Notes: a model not told the origin generated them from the letters alone. A stretch of 64,000 bases of DNA from Cinclus cinclus (GCF_963662255.1 NC_085049.1:53863158-53927157); one strand, 5' to 3'. Shown: positions 24,480 through 37,367, numbered from the stretch's first letter. Numbers and translations are program-made.

Positions 24480-25045
24480 TAAATCACCACATTTGAAGGC
24501 ATAAATCAATGCCTTCCTTTTGTTAAGTACACTTGTAAAGTGCACGAGGACATTTTCCAGAACTTTGAACAATTTGTTCTCCCAGTTAGATGAAAAATGC
24601 TTTGCATACACCTGTATGGAAAGTGATATCTAATCTTTTATGTTTGCGATTGGAGAGTGCTCAGGTCAATCAACGTGCAATAGAAGGCAGTGGTAACTCT
24701 TATTTTCTATTTAATTTTACACTCAAGGTTGAGTATTTGTTTTTGAAAGATTGGTGGAGTTGGTTGGCAGTGCCAGGGAATCGGACTCTTTTTATCTTTA
24801 GTGTGCTTGTTATGAGGAGGAGGCAGGTGCAGAGCAAGCGTTCTAACACCGTCGGCAGCAATAATCCCACCTGAGCACTGCCTGGCCACCTGGCTCAGAG
24901 ATAACCCAGGCTCTAAGTTAGTGCACTTCTAAGTCTTTGCTAAGTAAAGACTCATAAAAGACTCAAACTACGGTAACATCAGTGGCTATGACAACATATC
25001 AATATTTGATCGCTGACAGTGATTTCTTCCGGATTCACCCCAAGG
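24480..25045. promoter_or_regulatory. CNE-like region, moderate support
   Basis: Unique sequence with retained CpGs (gtgcacgagg, tttgcgattgg, caacgtgcaatag, caccgtcggcagc, ctacggtaacatc, ttgatcgctgac) spread over about 500 bp of otherwise CpG-poor DNA. It may be two or three separate elements. A 94-codon plus frame crosses part of it but has no good splice sites. Confidence 0.3.
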
Positions 25046-25049
25046 CATG

Positions 25050-27325
25050 CAGCCCAATCTGAAATGTCTTAACACAACATAATGCACCTGTGGTTTATGG
25101 AGAGCCTGTTCAAAGCCTTGCTGAAGATGGCATCTAACTTCCTGATAACCCTCATGCCACCAGCCACACAGCTTGCTATTAGAGCCAAGGCATCCTCAAA
25201 GCTACTGAATGTTGTGCTTGTCTTGGAGTCAGTAAAATTAAAATCCATAAGCTTCTCATGCAGAGATTGCCCCTCAATTTACAGTAGGATTTATAATTGT
25301 TCTGGGAAATTACTTTCCCCCTGCTTGGTGGCACATCCATCCCAAAACACACTTTAGGTGGCTGCCAAGAGGTGCAGCAGACAGGAAAAAGTAGATACGT
25401 GCAGAAGCAAGTTTGTTAGGAGGTAATGCAACTTCTCCTATGTTGGGTAAAATTAAAAAAAAAAAGAAAAAAGAATAAAGGACAGATGAGGATTGGCTTC
25501 ATTTTTCTGTTATCTAAATGGATTCATTTATAGCCTGTAAGTTTCAACTGTCTGCATGACAAGCATTCCTTGCTCCCCAGTCGTGATACAATGTTCCTTC
25601 CCACTGATTGAACTACCAGGTTTTACTCTCCTGAGAGATTTTAAAGCTGCACATTACAGAGGTGCCACAAAATACACTGAGGAAACCATCTGCAGCAGGG
25701 AAGCTCTGCAGAAACAGAGCTTAACCAGCTGATTTGTTTATTCCTTTCAAAGAAATATGCTACATGCCATTAAAAGATCTGTCAGCTAAAACACTCAGTT
25801 TACATCACTCCTGCTTTCCTGCAGGGCAGATGTCCCTGGGCTAAGGGGAGATGGCAATTGGTGAGCAGTGCCAGAGCTCACTTCAGAGGATTGGAGGAAG
25901 ATGTGTGAAGGAATAAATACTCAATAAAAAACCTCATTAGAACATGATTAAGAAGCAGAAAAAGTTGTTTGAGGCTGATTTCATGCCAGGGGAAAATGAA
26001 ATAAAAGCATTCCCTTCCTCAAGTTTGCAAGGGAGAAACTTGCCCATCACTTGATGGGCATGATAAAAATGAGACAGTAAAGGAACTAGTCATTGCTGAT
26101 TCCTCACATGGACCCAGCTCAACCCACAGAAACAATCTAGCCCAAACCATCAAATTTTCCCTCACCCACTCCCCCACTTTAGGAAACTGCTAAAATTCAC
26201 AGCCTGCTCTCTGAGCTGCAGATGAAGCAGGGAGTTACCAGAACCACCTTTCCCAATGCTCTTTGGCTTCTTCTTTGATATAGTCCAGGATGAGCTGCAG
26301 GTGTCACTGTCACCACAGTGCACGTAGAAAGGGAATGGAGAAGTTGAATGAAATGGGGGGAAAGTGGAGGGGAGGAAATGAAGCTACCTGCAGAAAATTA
26401 ATGACAGGTATGTACTGCTGGTGAAAGATGGACTAGCATGAAATTGTGAAGATTTTTAAAACTCTTTCACTCCAGATTATGCAGAAATATTCTTAACTTT
26501 TAAAGTTTTGGATTTTTTAAAAATAAAAGCATTACTTATTCCCCTATTTCAAGAAAGGGGGAAAAGTAAAATAAATTTAAAAATTAAAGCCAAAGAAATC
26601 AGCAACTCTTCTGCTAACAAGGTTTTAAGACTTTTTGATGCTGCTATCTTCACTACCTATGAGCACTTCAAACCCCACAAAAATTTTAAAAATATTTTAA
26701 CAAGTCCACTTGAAAAGCCCGATCAATAAAAAAAAAATCACGGTCTCATGTATTCTAGGAGCTCTAGAAACTATAATTTTAAAACTCTGTAAATGTCATT
26801 GTTCAGCATACTACGTGTCTTCAGCTTATTGACTTTGTGTTCCTTTCTTTCAGGGCTTGTCTTTCATTTTGTTTATACATGACACCTTTTCAAAACAAGC
26901 GCAGCCAGTGGCTGACTGAGGATATGCAGGCAATAAGAATACAGCAAACTGCAGCAACACTGTAACTTTCATCATTCCTTAACATGGAACAAGGCCAAGA
27001 ATATTTTAGCATATACAGGAAGAAGAAGAAAATAGAAAACAGCACGCAGAGAACAGTTTTACAGTCTGAATGAAGAGAGTATAGCTACTTCATGCTGGAT
27101 TTATTTCAGCACAGCATAACAGCTTTCCACAGAGTGGTTTAGATGGAATTCCCAGGTGACTTGTTGTGTATTTAAATACTGCCTGCCTAGGATTTAAATA
27201 AACAGCTTTTATATTAATTAGAAACAAATCCTCTCAATTGGAAGGTATTAACTGTTTCTAAATTGCACACACAACACTTACTCAGACTTTGATTCAGTTA
27301 CATGCTTTTAAACTTCCCAGCCACT
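25050..27325. other. No gene seen
   Basis: AT-rich sequence with an A-rich run near 25452-25475 and another near 26727-26738. No supportable feature. Confidence 0.6.
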
Positions 27326-27329
27326 CGTA

Positions 27330-27605
27330 GTCTATTATGCTGTAACCACAGTTTACAGCAGTGCAATAAAATATTGATTCAACTGTTTTAACCTTTCATC
27401 GATCGGCATAACATGTAATTAAGTCCTAGAAGCAAGCAAGCAGCTCACTGCTAGCACATCAGCCTAGGTACATATTTACAGCCTTAGCCTAGCAGAATTG
27501 TTTTACACGTTTTGCCGTAATGCACATGCCAATTATCTCTTTGCTGGTTTGTGATTGCAGTTTAATCAAAGACACTCCACACCACCCAAGTAGGACCTGA
27601 ATATA
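27330..27605. promoter_or_regulatory. CNE-like block
   Basis: A compact unique block with retained CpGs (tcatcgatcggc near 27397, acacgttttgccgtaatgc near 27506), homeodomain-type tgtaattaag and a gtttaatcaaag segment. There is no open frame of note and no repeat. It is one of the more convincing candidate enhancers by texture. Confidence 0.45.
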
Positions 27606-28019
27606 ATCTGCCAGGCTCTTCATTGACCAAGTACATTGATTTCACCAGCTGAGAACCTGACTCAGATGCTTTATACTACACTCATTGCAAAATCCCTGTA
27701 AGTGGGCCTCTGGCTCCCAGAAAGTACAGGAGTTGTTAGTTCCACCTGATCCTGGGAGTGCAAACTCCCTCTGAAGGCAGAGCAAATCTGCCTGCTTAAA
27801 TTCACTGGGTTAGTAGCTCCTAAGTTTTTAGAGCCTCAGAATCATCCCTCTCCATAAGATAGCTGCCTTGTCTGGCTCCTGGGAACAAGGTTCTGCTTTT
27901 CTCAGCTTTGACCCCATTAGGTAAATCCATGTGGATTTTTTTTTTCTGGCTGACTAGCTGAAAAAAGATGTTTTTTCTCTTGGTTTACCTCACGCCATTC
28001 AAAAAAGCTAAACAGATTC

Positions 28020-28340
28020 TCAAAATGTTTGTGATCAGATTGAATAGGCCACATTAATCCTTTGTGCTTGCAGCCTGTTTTTCATTAATTAGTGGAAACC
28101 CAACCTGACAATATTCAATATCACAGTTTCCAGAATAAGAGTGCATTGCTGAGATAAATGGAGAAGAAGGAAAATGTCAGTTCCTGCATTATCACCCTCC
28201 TGTACAATAGCATTTTGTTTGTTTATTTGAATATATATCTGATAGTGGCAGAAAATACTCCCCCCCCGCCCCGAGCCTAGGGCATTTTAATAAATTCATG
28301 TAAATAAAATATACAGGCAAATAAAAATGGTGGTTATTCA
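28020..28340. promoter_or_regulatory. CNE-like block with a C8 run at its end
   Basis: Contains ACATTAATCC (TAATCC bicoid-class core), ttcattaattagtgg and tattcaatatcacag within about 120 bp. It then has a cccccccgccccg run at about 28262-28275 before attttaataaattcatg. It looks regulatory rather than coding; conservation was not tested. Confidence 0.35.
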
Positions 28341-29424
28341 GCTCTTTTGGAAATCCCCTCTCTTGTGGGTGCCCTCACACACATGTTGAACTCTGCTCCA
28401 GCCAGCTCTGAGACGTAAAGGTGACCATGGTGAGAATATTACTTTTTCTAGATTTTGTCCCTTTCAAAAGTGAATACACTGGCAAGAGATGTTAGAATTC
28501 TTTAAAACAGCTCCAGGAAAAAAAACAACCAACCAAACAACAACTTTCAGGTGAGGAGCAGATATAATAAAACCCCTCCAAACTAACAAACAAATCCGAC
28601 AAAACAAAGCTGAAGTCAGCCTGCCTCCTTTGTAACCTTCCTCCCTTGTTATGGAAGAGTGAAAGTTTTACTTGAAAACCAAATCCCTGTGGGTTTGCAG
28701 CTTATTCCCTGTACACAGTGATCAAAGAGCAGGCTGTGGTTCTGAGCAGACCAGAGAAATGATAGCCAGGAGCTTTGGTCTGTCAGCAAGACTGATGCCC
28801 TGCCCTGGCAGTGCTGCACAACAACTCCTCCATCGCTTCCAGTGCTGCAGGAACACCTGACTTCGTGTGCCACATGAGTCAGCATGACAGCCAGCACTTT
28901 TCTCATCCTGTTTGTTCCCTTGCAACTGGAGAATAAGCCCCTATTTCTCTTTTGCAGGGATCCATTTATCCATGTTTTCCTGGGCACTCGCAAAATTTCT
29001 GGACACAGTTTTGCTCACCGCTGTGACAAGTGCTGTGCTCTGTACCCCGTATTTATTCCTGTCATACAGTTCTTTTATAAGGCAGAATTTACCTGATTTT
29101 TTTACTTGCTGTATAAGGGGTATGTCCCAGCCCACCTGACCAAGTCATCTTAATTTATTTAAGAAAAATTCTCCATACTCTAAATGGGTAATTTTGCAGT
29201 CAATTTGTCTGAACTTCAATTACAACCTAAATGTTTGACAGCTGCGAGGGGGTTGCCTTTGGAAATCTTCTCTACAGAGTCTTTACTCTCCTAGCTTGGT
29301 TTGATGAGTCCTATGAACACACTAATCCAAACTCTAGGCAAGTTCAGTGGCCAGACCCCATTGCTAATGGAAAATGACAATCATCCATGGAGAACCACTG
29401 AATTGTGTCTACTAGCAGTCTGGC

Positions 29425-29550
29425 TTATATGAAACGAGATGAAATAGTGGCTTTTAAAGCTACTGCAGAAAACACTAGGAGTGAATTTGTCAGGACGACA
29501 ACAAACTCCATTTTGCTGTCATCCGTCTTAGTGGAACATTCTTGAAAGAC
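29425..29550. promoter_or_regulatory. Short CNE-like block
   Basis: A unique stretch with retained CpGs (aaacgagatg, caggacgacaac, catccgtctt) around an AAACTCCATTTTGCTGTC core. Only about 125 bp, so the support is weak. Confidence 0.25.
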
Positions 29551-29559
29551 ATGATGTCC

Positions 29560-32180
29560 CACAAAAGGTCAAAGGAACCTGGTGCTGTCCCAGCAAGCCA
29601 GCAGGAGACTTGCATCTGCATTTTCCTCATGCCTCTTTAGATCCTCTGCTGGTAATAATACAGCTGAGATTAGGTTTCAGGCTTTATTCCAGTAATAAAG
29701 ATCATCTGGCTGTTTCTCTTCTAGCCAAGTAGACATGTTAAAAAAATTGAGACCTGGAGCCAGCTTAATCATGCATCACTTCCTAGGGAGCAGGGCTAAA
29801 AAGAAGGAATATAAAAGAACCTCACCATATCCATATCCATGGATCAAACTTCAGGCAAACCAGCAAGACAGAAATACTTCACTTGGGAAGCTTTTCTCTC
29901 AGCCATATCTAATGAAAGAATGTCTTATCTTGTAGACTTCGGCTGATCCCAGCTACTGCATTATCACACAGGAGGTACAAATTTTCATGAGGAGCTTGAG
30001 CTTCAGGATCATGAAATATTCACCAAATGCAAAGTGTTCTGAGAACCATGTAACTAGAATTACCCTGCATTTTCAAATTAAATACTTTCTTATTAGGCAA
30101 TACAGACCCCGTCAACAAAACTCAGTTTACTGACTTTTTTTTTCTGTGTTACTAAAAACAGGAAAAAAACCCATTTTGGTAATGCCAAAACTTTTTGTTT
30201 CAGTAAAGTTGTTCCAAAACATAAAGAAGTGATTTTTTTCACATGTATACACAGAAATGAGAAAGTAATTCAAAGGGAATTAATTTCTGATTTGTGAGTC
30301 CCTCTAGACCTAGGCATGATCTCAGATGTCTCCTCTTGGCTATGTCATGACACAGACCAAGTAAGACAACGATGTTTAGTTACTGCCATCAAGTCATCAC
30401 CAATTCAGATAGAAACTGAATCCGATTTACCACAAAGTCTACTGTGTGTGTTATCTCAGGGCTCTTTCTGAGACAGGAAAATGTCAGTCCTGGGCAGCCC
30501 TGGCTGGAGGACTCGGAGCATGTCAGCTGAAGGAATGGGATCAAAACGACAATCAGAAGGGTGACGGGTCTTGCTGGGCTGACAGGCAGGGCGTGCATGT
30601 GGAGTGAGCACATACATGTGTACTCTGTTGCCCCTAAACTCCCTGCTGGCCCTTTTCTTGCGAGCCAGCGGGGCACCAAGCCCGCTGAGAGGACTGACTT
30701 GTGCAATTTCAATGCCCTTTAGTGATGCACAAGAGCAGAGATGACAGGAAAACAGAGGGGACAGGGCATGGCAAGGCTGCTGTTTATTTGCATAGCCCTG
30801 AAGCCCGTGGTTTGTCCCCACCACGTGATTCAGGGACCAGCAATTACAGATACTTATACTGATAATTCTTTATAGCAAATATTCTAAGGAGACCTCCTTT
30901 CAGAGACTGCCACATTCTAACTACAGAACAAAGTCACAGATGCCTTCAAAGTCTTGCCTAGAATCATAGAAATCCCACTGTAGGCAGTAGTCAAGGGGAA
31001 CAACAATATGTCATCCCAGACCCATCCAACCCCCCTGTCACTCTTACAGATCTTTGTGGGGACCAAAGTGGTAGAAACCAGCCTATAGTCACCTGGAGGT
31101 TTACATCAAAAGCAGGGAAATCAATAGGATAAAATACTCCCCTGTTCTCAGTGACAGCCAGCAAACAGAGGTAACACAGAAATCTGAGATGGGCCACTTT
31201 CCCCAGTGACTCAAATTCCTGAAGTATTGCTTCCTTCCACCACAAAATGATCCCAAAGCTACCATTTGAGAAAGATGGCAGAATACCCAAATGTCCTGTT
31301 CTCTCCCTTCCCAGATTATTCCAGACATCCATATCCAAAACCTTAACAGCTTTGTTTGTGGTAATTAACAGTAAATACAAAAATGCATCTGTTGATACAT
31401 TTCATACCCAAAAGTGGCACCAAAAACTTTCTCCAAGTTTAACCTTGCAAAGGGAAAGTGCGAAAGTACATCACTATTTTTTCTGAAGAGGTTAAGAAAT
31501 ACCCATCTCGCTCTAATGCACAAATAAATCCACAAACAAATATATACAAAAAAGAGCAACACCAAAATATAATGAGCATGTGCTTATGTTTACTGTTTTG
31601 CTTGCAAAGGTATTTTAACTTCACTTAGAAATGCTTTCCTCACTCTTTATGGATACACATGTGGAATGTTCAAAAAGAAATCCCAGTTTGCAGCAACCAG
31701 TTTGCAAAGGGAGTTCTTGGGAAGTAAATTTCAGAACCCATTTTCTTCTTATGAGTGATTTTATCCACTGCAAAATTATTGCAATGAAAAGATTTTTTTT
31801 TTTTAGGTAAAGCACAATTAAAGTGGCCTCCTTTACTTAAGGAGTGAAATGAAGAATCTGATCCATTCCTCTAACTTTACAGGCTCAGTACTAATCTAGC
31901 TATGCTATTCACTTAGAGAAACCATTAATTTTGCTATGTGGCTGAAATTGGGAGGCTTCAGCTTTCTTTCTCTTATTTTCCTCCTCTCTTTTGCTCTTTG
32001 TCTATGCACCTGTTTGCACCACTCTACCATCCCATTTGAAAAACTTTGGGTAATCCTCTGGCACTTACCCTGGTGTGATAATACTCCTGTTATTCAGCAG
32101 CATAATTACAAAGGACAACACAGATAAAACACGTCTTTCACTTCTGCTGTGAATATGCCAGTTTTGCTAGTCTTCAAGGT
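29560..32180. other. No gene seen; lies beyond the 3' end of the minus-strand gene
   Basis: Two minus-strand frames of 107-129 codons (near 30.4-30.8 and 31.0-31.4 kb) have no recognisable protein character. A 'gaatcataga' at 30962 is reminiscent of CR1 tail repeats in reverse, but the flanking sequence does not match CR1. No feature is supported. Confidence 0.5.
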
Positions 32181-32204
32181 GAATGATTTCTAAAACCTTC
32201 CGTA

Positions 32205-32210
32205 TTTAAT
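32205..32210 (-). terminator. Possible polyadenylation signal ATTAAA
   Basis: On the minus strand ATTAAA lies about 140 nt past the stop codon of the terminal exon at 32351-32584. It is the commonest variant of AATAAA, and I saw no AATAAA on the minus strand between it and the stop. No clear GU-rich element follows, so the actual 3' end is uncertain. Confidence 0.3.
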
Positions 32211-32350
32211 GTTAATCTAAATTCTTTGCACAATGAAACTTCCAACGCTTTAGGGAAAAATGGTTACTTTTGATACATCAAAGTGAATGCTAATGGTCAA
32301 AACTTTTACAGCAGCTTTTCTAGCAGCAGTCCCTTCTCCAAAACACTTCA

Positions 32351-32584
32351 TCAGCCTTGAACAAATCTGCTGAGGGACAACTCAGTATTAGATCTTGCTT
32401 TGACAAGGGCAAGCTGCAGCAGAGGGAAGTGAAAAGCAGGAACCAGTGACATAGGCAGAAATAATTTCTTTGGCTGCTGCGTCATAGCCCTTTGGATCCG
32501 GGTAACATCACTAAAAATTATTAATAGGGTGGTATTTGCTTTCTTTTGGCTTTTTGGGACAATTATAACTAACTCATCTTTCAC
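32351..32584 (-). CDS. Terminal coding exon of unidentified minus-strand gene
   Basis: On the minus strand a good acceptor (caaactttcttgcag|G) opens a frame of 77 codons plus TGA. It begins VKDELVIIVPKSQKK and contains alternating hydrophobic and basic stretches (LLIIFSDVTRIQRAM, then PKKLFLPMSLVPAFHF), ending SLSRFVQG. The exon starts in phase 0, which matches the phase-0 end of the exon at 37249-37367. No canonical donor was noticed before the stop, so I take it as the last coding exon. The product is not recognised, and a hydrophobic segment near residues 48-58 could be buried or membrane-associated. Alternatively the stop-to-acceptor frame is chance (77 open codons is unusual but not impossible), so confidence is moderate. 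Confidence 0.5.
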   Translation of the reverse strand: MKDELVIIVPKSQKKANTTLLIIFSDVTRIQRAMTQQPKKLFLPMSLVPAFHFPLLQLALVKARSNTELSLSRFVQG

Positions 32585-35418
32585 CTGCAAGAAAGTTTGT
32601 TACCCAATTATAAGTTCAACAGCACAAATAAATTCTGCCTAATTTCCTAATTCCTATTAGGGAAGGTAAATCAGCATCTTCACATACCTTTTTTCCCCTC
32701 CTGCTTTGTCCCTCAATAGGGAAGGCAAAGTTTTTCTTTATTATGTGTTTCTTATCAGGTTTGGACTCATTTGGGCTGAGTCAAATGGGAAGAGTCCTGG
32801 TGACTTGGATCTCTCCTCATGGATTTCAGACTGACAACCACTCTTGTTAAACCCACAGGAGCACTTTCCTGAACATCTTATGTAGGTGCAATAGCTCAAA
32901 CATGACCCAAGAAGAAACCTTACTCAAACAGACGGGCAACAGGGGGCACGTGGAGAGCTCTAAAACAAGATAAATTACACTGTACTCTCTTTTCAGTAGC
33001 CTAAACAAATCATCAAAATTTAGAAACAGTTTTTCTCCATCACAAGAAAGACAAATATTGTTCCCTTATGTTCCTCAGGCATGCTGTACTTTTTTTCAGA
33101 CTGCTGAGCTCTTTGGGGCAGGACAGCTGTTCCAGAGCCATGCTCAGCTCTGGGCCCACATCTGGACATGGTGATGACACAGTGATGATAACAGTAGCAA
33201 ATCTGACAGATAAGAGGAATAGCAGGTGAGTACATATCCACCATGAATCTTTAAAATATTTGTGATTGTTTTTCTGGAACCTTTGCTCAGCCAGAGAGCA
33301 TCCCCAAAGACAGTGCTTGCCAGACAGGAGCCAGTCTAGTACAGCCTCCTGTGATTTCAGAGAAGAATAAAGTTATTGCTCAGTGCCTAGAAGAAAGTCA
33401 ACCATGTTATGTGGTCCAAATCAGCAGGGAGAGTTTTGGGTACTATCAAAGTCCTCTCCAAACTACTGGATTTTACCTTGCCCCCCCGAAAACTGAATAA
33501 GGCTTAAGAAGAGGGACATCTTCAGTTGGTTCTTCACAAATTTCTCTACAAATTTTTATTCAAACTAGGAAAATTGTCACACAGGAACACTAACTAGCCA
33601 CAAAGGCAGCAAAAGATAAGCTAAAACAGACGGAAAGATTACCCTCTCCATCTCTATGTTTTGCTCCTCACAGCCTGTCCCAGCATCTCAGATTGCTCTG
33701 TAGCAACATCCAGCCTAAATCAAACCACATGCAATGGGGAACAGCAGCAAGTGCTCTTCTAGAACTTGCAGAAAGGCAGTGATTTTTTACAAATCCTGTC
33801 ATTTTCTGCTCAAAGAAGCCACAGGATTGAGAAGTAGTTTCAATGTCTGAATCAAAAAGAAACTATTTGTTTTTGCATCTTAGTGTCCATGAAAATTGGA
33901 AATTAATAAAAAACATTATACCAAAGAGAGCACAAATAGCCTGTGTACATATTAAGTCCATGAGGAGCTTTCCCAGGTCAAGAAAAAATAGTATCTTCTG
34001 CATAAAAAGGCAAAAAAGAAACCTAATGAGTTAATTCTCTGTGCACAGGTTCATCGGGTGAAGGATGTAAGTTATTTTGTGGATGGGCATATTTTCAAAG
34101 TTTCAACTTAATTAGGATAATTTTCTAACAGTTTGGCTTATCAGAACTTCATTGGGACAGAAATTGGGCAGAAAGCCTTCTAGAACAGACCTGATTGTGA
34201 GAGATCTTTCATTTCATAGTCCTAGCCAGCTGGAAACTCTGTGAATAGCCTCTTCAGTGATATTTCAGTCTCCTGTTTTGGACCCAGATGAAACCAGGAA
34301 GTGCTGTGAAACCATAAATACCATTAAAAGACACAGAGGGAGAAAGATTAACCAGATTTTGGCCAAGCTCCAAAACTCTGCATTTCAGTTTGGGGCAAAG
34401 TTTCAGGCTGGTTTTCACAGATTGGTTTGTCCACCTCAGTTATTTCCCACTCTTACATGACATAGAGTGCCTTTGTTTATCTTTTACTCCCTTATACACT
34501 AAGTACTGGTCATGTTCCTTGTACATTAGGCAATGCATGTGCAGAAAGAGAAAGAGGGCTGAAAGCATGGCAAGACTCCACAGCTAATTTAGGATCAGAA
34601 ATGGTGGGCGGGAGAAGCTGATTCCAGCTGCAAGGGGTTATATGGAAATATTCCTCTCAATTTTTCAAAGGCTTGTCCCATGTAGCACTGTTGGTTGTTA
34701 GCTAGAAATAATAATATACACTGTCGATCAAAAATTAATAGAGAAATTCATTGCATAGGTTAGCAGAGACAAAAAAAAAAAAAAGGGTTTTGTTCTGGTT
34801 GTTAACAGAGAGAGGAGTCCATTCCCCCTTACCTGGTCCTGTATCCCAAGAGTCAGACACATGGTAGGAGAAAGAAAGGAGGGCTGCTGACCCTTTAACC
34901 TCCTGGGTTTTAAAATAGCTACTCAGATGCCATTAAACACAAATGTAAGTGGTGTCCTAAGCAGAGATTGGTGTATTCTCTTACATTTGAAAACACTTTT
35001 CTCAGGTGTTAAACAGCTCCTGCACCCACAGGGTATCTTCAGCACTCAGCCTCAACTGCAGTGTGGGGTGTTGCCTCGGGATTTGAAATTGTGTTGTAGG
35101 ATCATCTGAATGGGATGAACTGACTGCTCCTGTGAAAGCACAGCCACAGATCCTGAACATACCACTTGCCACTGCTGAAAAAATATGGAGACCACAGGCA
35201 TATCTGGAGCAGAGTGAGGCAACATCAACAAAAAATGGCAAGTAGAAAGCAGCATATGATTTTCAGTAGAAATTATTTTCAGACCAATATATTTACTTTT
35301 CCTTTTGGGAGAAGCAGGGGAAAGGGAGCTGCACGTCCTTTACAAACAGTGCTGGTACTATTCACACTGCCAACCAAACCACTTAAGCTAAAGAACCTTT
35401 GCAGTAGCACAAGTGTAA

Positions 35419-35464
35419 TACAAAAAAAAACCAAAAAAAAAAAAAACCAAAAAAAACCAAAAAC
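35419..35464. repeat. A-rich low-complexity tract with CC interruptions
   Basis: Runs of 8-14 A separated by CC give a purine/adenine-rich tract of about 45 bp. A similar A-rich tract with CA interruptions lies at about 36820-36868, preceded by its T/G-rich counterpart (gttttgtttgttttgg) near 36782. Neither has a recognisable retroelement body attached. Confidence 0.85.
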
Positions 35465-35599
35465 CACTTACTTCCTTTTTTTCCCTCCTGAGTATTGACA
35501 TTCTTGTGCAGTATTAGGAGAGCTAATTTAGCTTCCAGTTCTAAGAATTTTTGAATCTATAGCCAGTAATTATTTGCATTCAGGGGTACAAAAGAGGAA

Positions 35600-35830
35600 A
35601 ACAAAGCCCACAAATTCTAGCACATTCATGTGGGATTGGGAGCTGAATTAGGATCCTCACACCCCATTGAATTATCGGCCCCCCTATTAGAGCCTTATTA
35701 AAATGGTAATGATTATAATGCCAGTCATAGGCAGGCTGTCGCACCTGTCAAAAAAAAATACCCCGATTATCCTGTTCATTCAACTGTCTGGCATTCGAAT
35801 CCATGTCTCAGGTTTACTGTTCTCTGAAGT
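35600..35830. promoter_or_regulatory. CNE-like block inside predicted intron
   Basis: Dense homeodomain-type cores (gaattatcggcc, ttattaaaatggtaatgattataatgcc) and retained CpGs (tgtcgcacctgtc, ccccgattatcc, attcgaatcc) with the E-box CACCTG and no repeat apart from a short A run. The texture is that of a conserved enhancer; conservation was not tested. Confidence 0.45.
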
Positions 35831-37248
35831 TTTTCTTGTTCTTTCTTTCTTTACGTTTTTTTTTTTTTTGCCTTTTTATGAAGTAAAATAAAAGATACAA
35901 GAACAAACACTTCTACAAAGGTGATAAAAAATCCCCTTTAATTTAGCACTTCTACTACCCATGTGGTGTTAAGGTATCTAGGACAGCAGTCTGAGGAAAG
36001 AGATACAATTTCACTGGATTTCTCTATAATGAGGAAGAATACTGAGGGCTACAGTAAAATCTCTTTATAAAAAGCAACACTGATTTTTAAGAACAAAAAG
36101 AACAATTGGCCTTCCTCTGTCCACACACACACATACACCCACCCCATTTCTACACACAGCCAGGATTACATTACTCAGAGCAGTGAAGTCTTTCTTCATA
36201 CACAAAATAAACACCTCAGATGGTATAAAGGGACAGTCCTGAAAAGACCAACATTAGTCCACAAGCTTTGCTAAGGAAGAAATTGCATTAATTCATTTTC
36301 TCCTTTAAAAGTAGTGAACACAGAGTTCAAAATAAGCAGCACAAATCTAGGGTCTAATCCTGAACACTTTTAGTAAAAGTACACTGGTGCTTGAAGACCT
36401 CAGCCAGTTTTCAATTTAAAATCCTACAGGGGACTATTCCAATAACCTGTTGTTAATAGCAAAAACAATATTAATTTTAATAAAGATCTATGGATACTTC
36501 GCTTTCCCTAAAGTAGAAAAACAGCACAGACAAGTTCCTGAGAATTTAAGGGATCAATCAGGTGGAGAGAAGATTAAATATTTTCCACCCTATTCAAAAG
36601 ATGCCTTTTTCCTTTCCTCCAGCTCAGTTGTATGAGTTTTTCAAATACCACAGCATAAAAGAACGTCAGTGGAAGAGCATTTAGAGGCTGAATGCCTTCA
36701 ATAGCATCTAAGACAGATGCTGTGTCACTGAGTGCCCTGGACCCTTTTGGTAAGTGGAGCAACCAACAAAAGACCGGTTGGGTTTTGTTTGTTTTGGTTT
36801 GTTCCAGAAAAACATTTTTGATGAAAAAAAAGAAAAAAAAACAAAAACAAAAAACACACACAAAAAAATAATAGGGTTTTCTTAGCACTGGGAATAAAGA
36901 CATGTATAAGAACTGCACTTAGCCAGCATCAGCTCCCAAGTGCATAAAATACTAGATTAATTTTTGTTTTCACAGAAGTAACTAGGGAAAAAAAATCCCT
37001 TTATTTTAGAAGCCCACATATAAACTTGCAATGATTGCAAGGATGATAGGAGCTGTACCTAAATGTTATTTAAGTCACTCATTGTGTTTCTAAATACAAT
37101 TTTTCTGAGCTCACAAAGCCAAAAGGATATTTTTAAGATGAAAGGGAACAGAATTTTAAGGAGTTTTAGTGAAAAACAAGAAGTAACCACAGAACTGTAT
37201 GTAGCAAATAAATGAGTGAGCAAATACCATGCAGTTTCTGCCTATTAC

Positions 37249-37367
37249 CTCCTTGGTCTGAACACAGGCATTTTTATTTTTGGACCTGATGCTCCTCAAT
37301 GTTCTGTTTTCTGCTTTTTTAGTTGGTAAATATTTAGTGGTAGGGATGGATGCTGCTGATTCACTGC
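37249..37367 (-). CDS. Internal exon of unidentified minus-strand gene
   Basis: On the minus strand a strong acceptor with a long pyrimidine tract (taagtgcttcttttgcag|GC) and a reasonable donor (AAGGAG|gtaatag) bracket 119 nt. Only one frame is fully open (two bases complete a split codon, then 39 codons). It reads SESAASIPTTKYLPTKKAE and on to RSIRSKNKN and ends QTKE. The segment is polar, basic and Ser/Thr/Lys-rich, so probably a flexible linker. It ends in phase 0, matching the terminal exon. It needs a preceding exon ending one base into a codon. The weak upstream donor at 40925 provides that (giving Gly), or a small exon near 38.2 kb could. If instead the strong donor at 40923 is joined directly, this exon reads 23 codons to a TGA. 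Confidence 0.55.

Larger units (their letters stand above)
32590..37245 (-). other. Predicted intron; no other exon assigned
   Basis: Contains the CNE-like block at 35.60-35.83 kb, an (A)nCC-type tract near 35.42-35.46 kb, poly-A runs (34.77 kb) and a doubtful plus-strand exon-like frame at 35100-35245. I found no further minus-strand exon that fits in phase. Confidence 0.35.

Noticed and set aside
30955..31060. Possible reverse-oriented CR1 tail (gaatcataga)
   Set aside because: The flanking sequence does not follow the CR1 3' consensus, and a single short match is expected by chance.
36610..36690. Possible plus-strand terminal exon after tttcctttcctccag
   Set aside because: Only about 20 open codons follow the acceptor, and no upstream partner exon or polyA signal was found.
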